DNA of 64,000 nt from Arcticibacterium luteifluviistationis (GTDB lineage: Bacteria; Bacteroidota; Bacteroidia; Cytophagales; Spirosomataceae), in contig NZ_CP029480.1 of NCBI RefSeq assembly GCF_003258705.1, positions 124,001-188,000 of the forward strand. Direction: 5' to 3'. The translations under genes and the position numbers were made by a program. The notes below the pieces were generated by a model. It was not told the origin of the DNA. It made no database searches and was given only the letters and a program-made list of their open reading frames with translations. This document shows positions 16,061 through 26,300 of this stretch, one piece after another (position 1 is the first letter of the stretch; every line of letters begins with the position of its first letter).

Positions 16061-18535
16061 TTAAAATCCATTAGCGGTAAGTTGTTTCGAATCTGCCTCA
16101 ACCGATCCGTCTTCACCTGCCAAACCAGTAAAATACCTGTAGTAATTTGCTGTTCCGTAAAGCTCTTTTGTTTCTATCGCTTCAGAACCGATTCTATTTA
16201 ATTCCTTCTTTGCTGCCTCTTGGTTACCGATGAGAAGCAATTGGTCGTTTTCTGAAATAACCTGCCCCTTAGCATCCTTCAAGATTACAAAAGCCCAAAA
16301 ACGTTTAGTAAATCGGCTATCCACATCGAATTCAAAACTTTCTATTTTTAAAGCTGAATCCACTGCAATATTTTCTATTACCAACTCTTCCGTAACAAGT
16401 ACCTCACCTTCGTCATTTTTGATTCCAATAGTTGCTGTACAATTTTCGAAGGTTTCATAAAGGTCATTCACCACCCAAAAGTTTCCTTTTAAAACTGAAC
16501 CGACCTCCCATCTTCTTTGCTTAAACTCAAGTGAAGCTAACACTGGTTGATAAGCCTTTTTTACATGGTCAAAAGAGCGTTTTTTCTCTTGATAATAATC
16601 TACAATTCCCCATTTAAAGTCTGGAGCAAAAGTGATGTAATGACAGATACACACGGCAGAAGTTCGTGGTTTTCTTCTTCTAAAGTGCTCCAAAGCATAT
16701 TGAAAAATCACCCCTTGAGCTCTCTGACTAGCATAAACAAAATCTTCTAAAGAATTGACGGACTCATCACCAAGTACTTCATAGTTAAGCGTGCGAAGTA
16801 CATCAAAGTCACACCAATGATGACCCCAACTAGGCCCTGGAGGCCATATCTCGTCTTTAGGAATAAACTTCTTAATGCTTTCCACATTTGGACATGAAGA
16901 AATAGCCAACTCAGGAATCACGGCAAAGTCTAATGCTGGAAAATATTCTTCCATAATCAGCTTGCCTTCTGCATAAAACAGGTCATTGGCATGATAACTC
17001 TCCTTTGGCTTAAACCCAAGCTCAATTCCGACATCATCACTAAGTGGAGAGCCTGGCACAAAATGGAGTTTAGTATATGGCTTTATGGCTTCGCCAATTT
17101 CTTTAACGAAAGCAAGGTTAAAAGCAGGATCTGATGCCGTCATAAAACTCTCTTCGGCTCCTTCTAGAATAACTAGGCAAGGGTGATTCCTTTGAGACTT
17201 TACAATTTCAATGGCTTCGTCGATAATGATTTTTTTATATGATTCCTCTTTAGGAATGGTAAGACTAGCGAAAGGTTGACTATCCTGCCAAACCGTTATA
17301 CCAGCCTCATTACATAACTCGTAGAAGTATGGTATTTCTGATGGATGCCAACCAAAAATTCGGAGATTATTCAGATTAGCCTCTTTTGCTAACTTGATTA
17401 GTTCTTTGTATTTGCTTTTTGAAGCTCTGCCAAAAAAGATATCAGGCGGTCCACCCCAAGTTCCAGAACGCATGAAGTGTCGTTTCCCGTTAATCATAAC
17501 AGTCCAAGGGTTCTCTACTTCTTCTTTAGAAAACCCAGGATTCATGAGCATTTCTATTTTTCTAATCCCAAAAGTCTGCTCTGCCTTATCTTCAAAAACC
17601 TCATTGCCTGTAGAAACTTTCGTATTGATTGTATACAAATTTTGCTCTCCTAAATCCCAAGGGTACCAAAGCTTTGCCTTATCTATTTCATAGCTAAACT
17701 TGTAGGTTTTCACTTCGCTGTCAAAAGATATTTGCTCTTTAAACGTATGAGTTTTACTATCAAAGTTTTTACCCTTAATCTCAAACTCAACGTTAACTTG
17801 CTCTTTTCCCTTATGATTACTCTTTAAGGTCAGTTCTACTTCCAGCAATGCTTTCTGATCAGAAGTAGGCTCCCCATGCACAAATACATCATCAATATTT
17901 ATTTCACCTTTAGTTTCCAAGGTGATTGGCTTCCAAATTCCTGTGGGAGGTAAACTCACCCAGTAATCGCCATGCCAAGCTGGCTTACGACCAGCAACCT
18001 GAGAATACCTTCTTGGTGCTGGATGTAATCTAATCATCAGAACATTGGCTCCGTGCCTTCTAAAATCAAAGCTCGCAATTTTTGTAACATCAAACTTTGC
18101 GGCCGTTAACATTCCTTCGTGAGTTCCTAAAAACTCGCCATTTAGCCATGCATCAAAAGCGAAATCTATTCCATGAAAAGTTAACTCTAAACTTTTACCT
18201 ATAATTTCAGTTGGTAAATTAAACTGTCTTTTATACCACCACTCCATTTCTGGAACCCACTTAGCTTTTACACTATTCCGCCCAAAATGAGGATCGTCTA
18301 TCCTACCCGTCCTCCATAAATCAGAATATACATCACCCGGTACTTGTGCATAAGACCAGTTAAAAGCATCACCCGTTATGTCAGAATTAATCTCATTAAA
18401 ACCTATTTCAACACCTCTTCCTGGAAGAGTACCTTCAAATTGCCAGTTTAGTCCACTAAGGTCAATTATAGTTTTTTCAGAATCCGTTACTTCAAATTCA
18501 GGAGAGCCAGATTGTAATTTGTCTATTGCTGCCAT
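16061..18535 (-). CDS. Cytoplasmic GH2 (beta-mannosidase-like) glycoside hydrolase, paralogue
   Basis: An 824-residue protein without a signal peptide (starts MAAIDKLQSGSPEFEV), so cytoplasmic. It is collinear with the exported GH2 of the same operon: jelly roll (VPGDVYSDLWRTGRIDDPHFGRN), Ig domain, TIM barrel and C-terminal Ig domain. The nucleophile is E542 (PELA) and the acid/base is E462 in EGAEES, with the same unusual Glu (E461) instead of Asn before it. It is the first gene of the operon, 216 bp from the divergent TPR-HTH regulator. An exported and a cytoplasmic version of one enzyme suggests stepwise removal of the same sugar on both sides of the inner membrane. Specificity is not known. 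Confidence 0.85.
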   Translation of the reverse strand: MAAIDKLQSGSPEFEVTDSEKTIIDLSGLNWQFEGTLPGRGVEIGFNEINSDITGDAFNWSYAQVPGDVYSDLWRTGRIDDPHFGRNSVKAKWVPEMEWWYKRQFNLPTEIIGKSLELTFHGIDFAFDAWLNGEFLGTHEGMLTAAKFDVTKIASFDFRRHGANVLMIRLHPAPRRYSQVAGRKPAWHGDYWVSLPPTGIWKPITLETKGEINIDDVFVHGEPTSDQKALLEVELTLKSNHKGKEQVNVEFEIKGKNFDSKTHTFKEQISFDSEVKTYKFSYEIDKAKLWYPWDLGEQNLYTINTKVSTGNEVFEDKAEQTFGIRKIEMLMNPGFSKEEVENPWTVMINGKRHFMRSGTWGGPPDIFFGRASKSKYKELIKLAKEANLNNLRIFGWHPSEIPYFYELCNEAGITVWQDSQPFASLTIPKEESYKKIIIDEAIEIVKSQRNHPCLVILEGAEESFMTASDPAFNLAFVKEIGEAIKPYTKLHFVPGSPLSDDVGIELGFKPKESYHANDLFYAEGKLIMEEYFPALDFAVIPELAISSCPNVESIKKFIPKDEIWPPGPSWGHHWCDFDVLRTLNYEVLGDESVNSLEDFVYASQRAQGVIFQYALEHFRRRKPRTSAVCICHYITFAPDFKWGIVDYYQEKKRSFDHVKKAYQPVLASLEFKQRRWEVGSVLKGNFWVVNDLYETFENCTATIGIKNDEGEVLVTEELVIENIAVDSALKIESFEFDVDSRFTKRFWAFVILKDAKGQVISENDQLLLIGNQEAAKKELNRIGSEAIETKELYGTANYYRYFTGLAGEDGSVEADSKQLTANGF

Positions 18536-18751
18536 TTTTGAGTTGAGTTATTATTAAAGCTTTCAGTCCGTACTTAAAGCATGTTGGAAAGTTCATAAAT
18601 CCCTCTTGGAAAACTCAATTACAAGACTTGACAATAACTAGACAGCCAAAAATTAACTTCCGATATTATCATCAATAAATCTTAAAATATTTACATTCAC
18701 AATGCGAATCAAGGTAAATGACTAGACAAGCATTCGAAAAACAACTAGACT

Positions 18752-20350
18752 ATGAAATGGAAACTTGTGTTGGTATTATGTTCACTTTTCTTGGTGGAGT
18801 CCAAGGCTCAGGAAACTAACCAAAAGCTTAATGAAACACTTAAGTTAAGGTATACCGACTATAATACATGTCTCGACTTGCTTGAAGACTTTAAAGAACA
18901 ATTTTTATTTGAGGGAGATACCGTTCAGGCAATTTTCACTTTGCGGAAGATCGCAGATATCAATGGTCATCATGCAAAATATAAAGCCTCTTATGATAAC
19001 CTTTGGCAAGCCCTTTCGCTTGCATCTAAAGCAGATAAACAAGACATAGTTGCTTCTATTTATGTAGATATAGGACGTTACTATGGCTTTTACAAAAGAG
19101 AAGAAAAAGCTTTCCAATTAGTTAAACGCGGACTTGAAATAAAAAAACAACTTGTTTCTATAGATAAACTTCCTGAGTCCTCTTTGGTCGAGGCCTATTA
19201 CGCACTTTGTGTGTTAAATAGGGAATTCCTGAATTACAAACAGGCCCAAATTTATTTAGACAGCTGCTATACTTATATTCATGAATCTGAAAATCAGTTA
19301 TGGAACAAAGCTGGCTTGGACTTTGAAAAAGCAGTTATATTTACCAATACAGGTAAAGTGAATGCTGCCATTCAAATCTTTGAATCTATCAAAGCCACTT
19401 TTGAAGAAAAACAACCAGAATATAATGTACTCGTGGAGACCTATCAAGGTCTTGCAAATATGGAGTATGGGCAATTAGACCATGCGGAGAGAAACTTCCG
19501 AAAAGCTTTAGAAATTTCAGAGACTTATGATAGCCACCGCGATTTTGCCAACCTCATTCACGAGTATCTATCCAATATATATTTTAAGAAAGGAAACCTT
19601 CCACTGGCATATCAAGAGCTTAAGATTGTAAAAGAACGTGATAAACTTTTTTTTGACAGCCGAAGTGAAAACAACAGTGCCCTTCTTGAAATTCAAGATC
19701 GTTTTAGAGAAGAAAGCCAAAGGACCGCAGATCTCTTACGGGAACAAAAACTGCAAGAGCTAGAAGATGCCGAACAGATTTACTTTCTTCAGCGAAGTTT
19801 ACTGGTAATTGCCCTCCTATTTGTAGGCCTTACTTCTTTCCTCTACTTTAAATATTTGAGAAACAAATATAAAGCTGAAAAAGAATTAGCCTTCAAAAAC
19901 AAAGAACTTGAAATACAAAAAGCCAATGAGCTTATAGAGGTCAAAAATAAAGAAATGGCTGTTTCAGCTCTTAAACTTATAGAAAAAGAGGAGGCCTTAA
20001 GTGATTTCAAAACTAACCTGGAAAAAGCTGACTGGAACTTAGACACTAACAAATTAAAAAAAGCAGTCAAATCACTTTCAACCGGTCATGACCAAAACTG
20101 GAAAGAATTTGAAACAAGATTTGTAGCTGTCAATAACAAGTTTTATCAAAACCTTCATGCAAAATTCCCAAGTCTTACGGCAACTGAAGATAAATTATGT
20201 GCTTTGGTTAAACTTAACTTCAACAGTAAAGATATGTCAAAGCTTTTGGGTATATCTATTGAAAGTGTTCATACTTCAAGGTACCGCCTACGGAAGAAAC
20301 TTGAACTTGAAAGAGATGATAATCTAACTGACTTTATCAATAAGTTTTAG
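18752..20350 (+). CDS. Membrane-anchored TPR protein with C-terminal LuxR-like HTH
   Basis: A 532-residue protein. It has a signal peptide (ends ESKAQ), a region of tetratricopeptide repeats (about 60-320), a transmembrane helix (about 350-368, LLVIALLFVGLTSFLYF), a coiled coil (about 372-440) and a C-terminal helix-turn-helix (about 477-518; ATEDKLCALVKLNFNSKDMSKLLGIS then SVHTSRYRLRKKL). This layout is common in Bacteroidota as one-component regulators that sense on the periplasmic side and bind DNA on the inside. It is transcribed divergently from the GH2-GH117 operon with a 216-bp shared control region, so it is the likely regulator of that operon. Confidence 0.85.
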   Translation: MKWKLVLVLCSLFLVESKAQETNQKLNETLKLRYTDYNTCLDLLEDFKEQFLFEGDTVQAIFTLRKIADINGHHAKYKASYDNLWQALSLASKADKQDIVASIYVDIGRYYGFYKREEKAFQLVKRGLEIKKQLVSIDKLPESSLVEAYYALCVLNREFLNYKQAQIYLDSCYTYIHESENQLWNKAGLDFEKAVIFTNTGKVNAAIQIFESIKATFEEKQPEYNVLVETYQGLANMEYGQLDHAERNFRKALEISETYDSHRDFANLIHEYLSNIYFKKGNLPLAYQELKIVKERDKLFFDSRSENNSALLEIQDRFREESQRTADLLREQKLQELEDAEQIYFLQRSLLVIALLFVGLTSFLYFKYLRNKYKAEKELAFKNKELEIQKANELIEVKNKEMAVSALKLIEKEEALSDFKTNLEKADWNLDTNKLKKAVKSLSTGHDQNWKEFETRFVAVNNKFYQNLHAKFPSLTATEDKLCALVKLNFNSKDMSKLLGISIESVHTSRYRLRKKLELERDDNLTDFINKF

Positions 20351-20545
20351 TCTGACCAGCTTTCAACACTAACCACAGCCTGCTGTCACTATCCGAAGTG
20401 CCCTCTTCTGGACAATAACTATTCGCAAGCCAGATTGCGATATAGGAGAAAACTATGGGCTTTTCTTTCACTAATTTCCCGATAATCCTTTAGAGGTCTT
20501 TTGATTTTAGGGCAGAAAGATTGAATCAAATTGAGATTTGAAATT

Positions 20546-20566
20546 GCTAAACTAAATTAGTTTAGC
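20546..20566. repeat. Perfect 10-bp inverted repeat
   Basis: GCTAAACTAA (20546-20555), one A, then TTAGTTTAGC (20557-20566). It is a compact operator-like palindrome, standing just before a gene remnant and 325 bp before ybjQ. No T-tract follows, so a terminator is unlikely. Confidence 0.5.
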
Positions 20567-20575
20567 TGCTCCTAA

Positions 20576-20749
20576 CTAGCCCGTTCTGCTGTGTCAGCTA
20601 CCAATTTAATTCCAGCTAATAACGCTAGCTATGCTAACTCTCAATATTCGGTAGATATAAACGGCCCAGATGTTGTTCTTACCAATAGCGGAAGTTCTAG
20701 TAACGTCTTAAATCAACCTTGTAAGGTGGTCATTACCTATACTGAATAG
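20576..20749 (+). pseudogene. C-terminal remnant of an unidentified secreted-type protein
   Basis: An open frame without a start codon, bounded by TAA at 20573-20575 and TAG at 20747-20749. It reads LARSAVSATNLIPANNASY, then SVDINGPDVVLTNSGSSSN and ends PCKVVITYTE. The composition (Ser, Asn, Thr, beta-strand pattern) is coding-like and resembles the end of an extracellular beta-rich protein. Nothing in frame upstream continues it. I do not recognise the family; it is probably a decayed gene tail. The rest of the 20351-20891 gap shows no coding content. Confidence 0.45.
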
Positions 20750-20891
20750 GCGGTAGTTACTTGCCATGTTCTCTTTTACCAATTAAACGTCCCCTATACC
20801 ATTTAAAATATTTAGCAATTCACTTGTCCGATTCTGATAGACAAGAGCCATTTATTTAGGTAAATTGTACCTATAATCAAACAAGATAGAC

Positions 20892-21206
20892 ATGATAATA
20901 ACAACTACAGAGACTGTTCCTAATCAAGAAATAGCTCAGATTTTAGGCATGGCCAGAGGAAGTACCGTAAGAGCAAGGAATATTGGAAGAGATATTTTTG
21001 CGGGTCTTAAAAACATCATTGGCGGAGAGATAGAGGAATACACCAAACTGCAAGCACAGGCTCGTGAGCAAGCTTTACAGCGTATGGAACAAGACGCAAA
21101 GCGACTAGGTGCAGATGCTATCGTGAATGTTCGTTTAGCTACCTCCATGGTCATGCAAGGTGCTTCCGAAATATTAGCTTATGGCACAGCCGTAAAATTC
21201 AAATAA
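20892..21206 (+). CDS. ybjQ: YbjQ/UPF0145 family protein
   Basis: A 104-residue protein matching the YbjQ family: start MIITTTETVPNQEIAQILGMARGSTVRARNIGRDI, central LKNIIGGEIEEYTKLQAQAREQAL, and end RLGADAIVNVRLATSMVMQGASEILAYGTAV. The family forms small pentameric assemblies and is often labelled heavy-metal binding, without firm functional proof. It is followed 1 bp later by a 37-codon membrane-protein gene, and the pair ends at a terminator at 21329. Confidence 0.92.
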   Translation: MIITTTETVPNQEIAQILGMARGSTVRARNIGRDIFAGLKNIIGGEIEEYTKLQAQAREQALQRMEQDAKRLGADAIVNVRLATSMVMQGASEILAYGTAVKFK

Positions 21207-21207
21207 T

Positions 21208-21321
21208 ATGAACGACATGGAATCAGTTTTTATCACTATAGCACTTGCCGTTTTTATATATCTGGTAGTGAGAAGAGTTAAAATAAAAGACAAAGAGAAT
21301 TTCGAAAAGCGTGATAACTAA
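21208..21321 (+). CDS. Small single-pass membrane protein next to ybjQ
   Basis: A 37-residue frame, ATG at 21208-21210 and TAA at 21319-21321. The sequence starts MNDMESVFITIALAVFIYLV and then turns basic and charged (VRRVKIKDKENFEKRDN), giving one transmembrane helix with a cytoplasmic tail. Translational coupling is likely because the start lies 1 bp after the ybjQ stop. It is too short for routine gene finders. Its hydrophobic-then-basic profile and the terminator just after it support it as real. Confidence 0.6.
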   Translation: MNDMESVFITIALAVFIYLVVRRVKIKDKENFEKRDN

Positions 21322-21328
21322 AACAGCA

Positions 21329-21361
21329 GAGACTCATCTTACAAGACGAGTCTCTTTTTTA
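21329..21361 (+). terminator. Intrinsic terminator after ybjQ operon
   Basis: GAGACTCATCTT (21329-21340), 2-nt loop, AAGACGAGTCTC (21343-21354), one mismatch, followed by a T run at 21355-21361 on the plus strand. Confidence 0.8.
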
Positions 21362-21456
21362 TGATGCTCCAAACACAGTTTGCATAATTTTCCGATTTAA
21401 CTTAAAAAGTATATCTAAAAATCAACGCTCAAACGCACATATCATTTGTATCAAAA

Positions 21457-21501
21457 AAAGAGCCTTAATTGTCAATGATATTTTGATAATTAAGGCTCTT
21501 T
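21457..21501 (-). terminator. Intrinsic terminator after nhaB
   Basis: An 18-bp stem with one wobble, arms at 21457-21474 (AAAGAGCCTTAATTGTCA) and 21484-21501. On the minus strand it is followed by a T run (A run at 21453-21459 on plus). It lies 20 bp past the nhaB stop. Confidence 0.85.
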
Positions 21502-21521
21502 AAAGTATAAATGCTTTGGTC

Positions 21522-22997
21522 TTATAAGAAGTAAATAACACCTATCAAACCAAGGCCTCCTAAAACGATAGTATATGGCAATGCCATTTTAATCATTTGA
21601 ACATAAGATAATTTAATAGCTGGGGCTAGTGCTGATGTTAACAAAAACAAGAAGGCTGCTTGCCCATTAGGCGTAGCTACACTAGGTAGATTAGTACCTG
21701 TATTAATGGCTACGGCTAATGTTTCAAGTTCTTGCCTGTTAATAGTGCCAGCATTAAAGGCCGCTTCCACCTCGTTTATATATACTGTTGCCACAAATAC
21801 ATTGTCACTAATCATTGATAAAATACCATTAGCAGCATAAAACAATGCCGGCTGAATAGCTTTATCTTGTTCTAAAACATATTGGATAATTGGCTTAAAT
21901 AAATGCAAATCGTGAATCATACCTACTATTACAAAAAACACTGCCAATAGGGCTGTAAACGGTAAGGCCTCCTCAAAAGCATGACCAATACTATGCTCGT
22001 CTGTAATGCCGGTAAAAGCTGTTTGTAGTACTATAATAGCTAAACCTATCAAACCTACAGGTGCTAAATGAAAGGCCAGGGCCGCTATTAAAAATACAGC
22101 TGAAATAGCCTGAACCACCAAAGCATACTTTTCTGAGCCTGTCCTTTGAGCGTCTTCCTCCTCCAAGAACCCTTCAATAATATTTCTAACCTGTGGAGGT
22201 AGCTTTACTCCAAAACCAAATGTACCAGTAACTTCTAACAACACACAAGTAAGTAAGCCTGCAAATAAGACTGGCATGGTTACAGGAGCCATGATGTAAA
22301 AGAACTCCATAAAGTCCCACCCTAATTTGTCACCAATCAATAAATTTTGTGGTTCGCCTACAATAGTGCAAACCCCACCTAAGGCTGTACCAACCGCCCC
22401 ATGCATCACTAAGCTTCTAAGGAAAGCTCTAAATTGTTCCAGCACATCTCCTCCTAACTCTTTTCTATCAGGTACACCACTATCATCGTAATCGGAATTT
22501 CCGGAGTGTACTTTATGGTAAACTTGATAGAAACCGACAAATACGCTTATTAAAACAGCAGTCACTGTCAATGCATCTAAAAAAGCACTTAGAAAAGCTG
22601 CTATAAAAGAGAAAAGGAGTGATAAGATAACTTTGGAGCGTACTTTGATGAATATTTTACCAAAAATAAACATCAGCAAAGGCTTCATAAAATAAATACC
22701 CGCCACCATAAAAACCAATAGCAAGATAACCTCTATGTTTCCTTCTATCTCATGAAAGACGGTTTCGGGACTAGTCATCTGTAACAAAACTGCTTCTATT
22801 GCAATTAAGCCACCGGACTGTAGCGGATAGCACTTTAGTGCCATAGCTAAGGTCAATATAAATTCTCCAATTATTATCCACCCGGTAGCCGAGGGACCTA
22901 TTGTGAACAGTAAAATAGGGTTTAAAATAAGGAATCCTAAAATGGTTTTTTTGAACCAACTAGGAGAATCTCCTAGGAATGAGTTAAATACCTCCAT
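21522..22997 (-). CDS. nhaB: Na+/H+ antiporter NhaB
   Basis: A 491-residue inner-membrane protein with about 12 hydrophobic helices. It is clearly collinear with E. coli Nha[11 protein letters not shown] at the start, [76 protein letters not shown], and [14 protein letters not shown] followed by [20 protein letters not shown]. NhaB exports Na+ in exchange for H+, which suits a marine or sodium-coupled lifestyle together with the N-type ATPase at the right end. It is a single-gene unit with its own terminator. Confidence 0.95.
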   Translation of the reverse strand: MEVFNSFLGDSPSWFKKTILGFLILNPILLFTIGPSATGWIIIGEFILTLAMALKCYPLQSGGLIAIEAVLLQMTSPETVFHEIEGNIEVILLLVFMVAGIYFMKPLLMFIFGKIFIKVRSKVILSLLFSFIAAFLSAFLDALTVTAVLISVFVGFYQVYHKVHSGNSDYDDSGVPDRKELGGDVLEQFRAFLRSLVMHGAVGTALGGVCTIVGEPQNLLIGDKLGWDFMEFFYIMAPVTMPVLFAGLLTCVLLEVTGTFGFGVKLPPQVRNIIEGFLEEEDAQRTGSEKYALVVQAISAVFLIAALAFHLAPVGLIGLAIIVLQTAFTGITDEHSIGHAFEEALPFTALLAVFFVIVGMIHDLHLFKPIIQYVLEQDKAIQPALFYAANGILSMISDNVFVATVYINEVEAAFNAGTINRQELETLAVAINTGTNLPSVATPNGQAAFLFLLTSALAPAIKLSYVQMIKMALPYTIVLGGLGLIGVIYFL

Positions 22998-23038
22998 ATT
23001 ATAATTATACTAGTAAGCCTTTAATGCGTTTTATTGTT

Positions 23039-23054
23039 TTTAATGTGCATTAAA
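23039..23054. promoter_or_regulatory. Inverted repeat upstream of nhaB
   Basis: TTTAATG (23039-23045), TG, CATTAAA (23048-23054), about 42 bp before the nhaB start. An additional half-site TTTAATGCG lies at about 23020. It could be an operator or promoter element; no regulator is linked to it. The rest of the 23000-23249 gap shows nothing else clear. Confidence 0.35.
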
Positions 23055-23249
23055 GATCCATCAAACTTAGAATAATTATAATTCCTATAAAACAGAACCG
23101 TATAAAAGTGCAATAAAAAAGTAGGCTAATGATAAGAATAGGCTCAAATCAAACCTCGAATTCAACATTCCTTTTTCCAGAAACTTTAGACTTAAGGCCG
23201 AAAGGGGCCAGATTGACATCGTATTTAATCTTTAACCTTGTAAAAAAGA

Positions 23250-23284
23250 TAGACCATCTGAATTTTGGTTAATCAGATGGTCTA
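23250..23284 (-). terminator. Intrinsic terminator after giant protein 1
   Basis: A perfect 12-bp stem: TAGACCATCTGA (23250-23261), 11-nt loop, TCAGATGGTCTA (23273-23284). On the minus strand a short T run follows (A run at 23242-23247). It is 52 bp beyond the stop of the 1972-residue gene. Confidence 0.8.
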
Positions 23285-23335
23285 AACTATGAAGCCAAAG
23301 AACACTACAAAACAGTTTCTTTTAAGAACGAGGTA

Positions 23336-26300
23336 TTAATTACCTGAAACCACCAACTTATGATAGCTCTCTTTTTTATCTCTTAGTCCTTTAAATTTAA
23401 GGAAATAGTTTCCAGCTTCCAGCTCATTTGTGTCTAAACTGAAAGTGTTTACACCGCTTTGATAAGTGATGTCAGAATTATAATCTCCTTTTTTAGAAGC
23501 TGTTGTAGTTAAAAGTGATATTTCAAACTGCTGCTCAAAAGCACTTGCAAACGGAATAAGTATTTCCCCATTCTTATCTATCTTTTGAACAATCCCTTTA
23601 CTTTCATCCAATCTAGCCTTATTTTCTATGGTGTAAGTGGTAAACTCAGGAGCCGCTGTGGTATTAGCAGTCGCTAGTCTAGCTCCTTTCTCTCCACCTG
23701 ATGGGCCGCCAGTAACTAGGTTAGGGCAATCTTCCAGAATAGCTAAGAAAACAGAGCCATTTTGTACTTCGAACCCAGGCTTAAGCGTTACCGAATGCTC
23801 TCCTTTAAAAATCACGGTAGTAGGAGATTGCACATCACCATCAGACTCTAAAAATGATTTATGGTATTCACCTGCAGATATCGCCGTATTTCCTGAGGCG
23901 TTATTATCCACTAGGAACGGTGACCCTCCATTTTCACAATCATCACTATCATCATTTAATATGGTAAGGGTTACTTTATTACTACCTCCAATGTTATAGT
24001 CTCCACCACTTAATATTCCAAGAATAATGGTTTCATCACTCTCTAAGTCCGTATCTGCGATAGGGTTAATACTCAATTGAGCATAAAAACCATTCTTAGG
24101 AATGTAAATAGAACCTTCGTTACCATCAAAAGTATGAGCTCCAGAAACCGTGTAATCATCCCCAAACGAAGCTGTACCTGCCACAATAAAGTAAACTAGA
24201 ATACTATCTGTAGGTGCCACACTTGTAGAGAAATTCATATTTAAGGTGCCTATAGCGTCTTCATCCATACTGGTAGGTGTACTAGATATTGATGGAGACC
24301 CACTTGTAGAAGTTGATGACGCTGGGTTTAAATTCGCATAATAAGGCACCGTCGCATCTATTTCTGGAGTACCTATAAAAAATTTCCAAGAATAGTCTAC
24401 CAAGCTAGGGTTTCCGTATTGGTCGTTGATATTGACAAGGTTTACCCTAACACTGTCGCCCAAGAAAGGCAGAATATCAATGGTTGGTGTAATGACAATT
24501 TTATTATTAAAACAACCTAAAACCGCTGGTACAGTCGTGCTATTCGATAACCTTGTCATGGTGAAATTACTGGCGTTGAAAGAAGAACAAGCTAGTTTTT
24601 CATTGAATTCACTAGATATCTCATCTCCCAGAGAGTACACATCATCTGACGGCTGAGGCAAACCAAAGCTTTCCGGCCCCTTGCGGTCTATTGTGCCGTA
24701 AACACGCTTAGAATAAACTACATCTAAGCCACACTTTAACTTTAACCTAAAGTTGTATTCTCCATCTGACAATCCAGCTATATCGAGACTAATCTGAGTT
24801 CCAAATGAACTGTTTTGTATCTGAGACTTTGGTATTGTGATGGCTTCAATCCAACTACTCGTTCCTTTTTCAGCATATTCTACCACAATGTTGTCAAGGT
24901 TATTGTAGTCATAATCTTTCATTGTTAGACCTAGCATGTTATTATTAGCCTGACTTACTACAAAACCATTTTCTGGTGCTGACAAGGTAATTGGACTACA
25001 ACCATTGGCAAAAAATGCAGAAATACTTATTTCTTTTCTACTCAACGGAAATGCTGGATTAACTCCTCTACAGGCATCATAAGCCTCAAACCTAATATCT
25101 TCAAAACCATATACATTAGGATTGAAACGGGTTACTCCAATGCTTATGGGTACCTGCTGCAAGTAATTAAGATTATATTCAAAGGGTACAATAAATGGGT
25201 TACCGTCTTTGGAGATAGTAGCTCCATTGCTACTTGCATTGATATGCCTTATGTAGTAACTACGAGTTTCTTCACTTTGGCTAGTATTACCAATTTTTAC
25301 CTCAAATATACCAGTACCATTGGCAGGGATTCCGCTTAAAATAGGATTGGCAGAAGTAAGTGAAACTTCATATCTTGGCTGAGCTCCCGTTTCTGTAGGG
25401 CAACTACTGGTTCCTGCTACTAAGTCAAAAACAGGAGTACCATAAACTGGATCTGTTTTTACATCAACAGTATAGAAGTCTCCTGGATTTTGATCATTAA
25501 TAGTATAACCTGTAGTAGTGGTAGTGGTATTAGTCGTTACAGTGGATTTTCCAGTTTCCATCTTCATTCTCATTTTTACACCTCCACTTACTCCTGCTCC
25601 ACCTACCTCTAGTCCTAATTCTGTAGCAACCCCTGCATCTATGGCTAAATCAAACTCGATTGTTGAGGTACTTTTTATTGTTCCTGAAGAACTAGATGTT
25701 ATGGCACCCACGGAACCATCAAAAGATATATTTTCTACAAACTTTGCTTTTCGCTTAAGTTCCTTATTGTTTTCTATTATTTGCTCCCACACACTAATCT
25801 GATCAGCGTAACCGTCCTTTTCTGCTTGCGTAATACTAGGTTGATCTCTAAAGCTTTTCAAAGTAGGAATAAGCGAAGTAAGAATATGATGCTCACTATA
25901 GATGTATTTAGTGGCAAAACCTTCATTGGAAATCATCAAAAACTTCTTCAAATAAAATGAACAGGTATCTGGTGCATAAATAACTTCGTTAGTCACTGCA
26001 TACTTTAAGTTCATGGCGGCTCCTATGTAAACATCCGCTTTTTCTCCAACCACAAAAGTACCATTGTTTGTAGCAAACGCTTGGCTATTTGTACTAGAAA
26101 CAGTCACCTCTTCCGATTTTTTGATAGAACCGCTGGTGATAAGTGAACCTCCTATTTCTCCCCAAACTTTCGATTTTATAGAAACTCCCAAACCATTTTG
26201 AGTTTCTACACCCACTTTCACTTTACCCCATATTTCAGAGCTTCCACCTATCTTACCATAAAACCTATTGGAAGTTTCTGTAGTATTATTCTGACTCCAG

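Noticed and set aside
16060-16116. Upstream start for the crotonase gene
   Set aside because: It would overlap the GH2 gene by 56 nt and add residues absent from the family; the ATG at 16059 lies 1 bp after the GH2 stop and fits the usual length.
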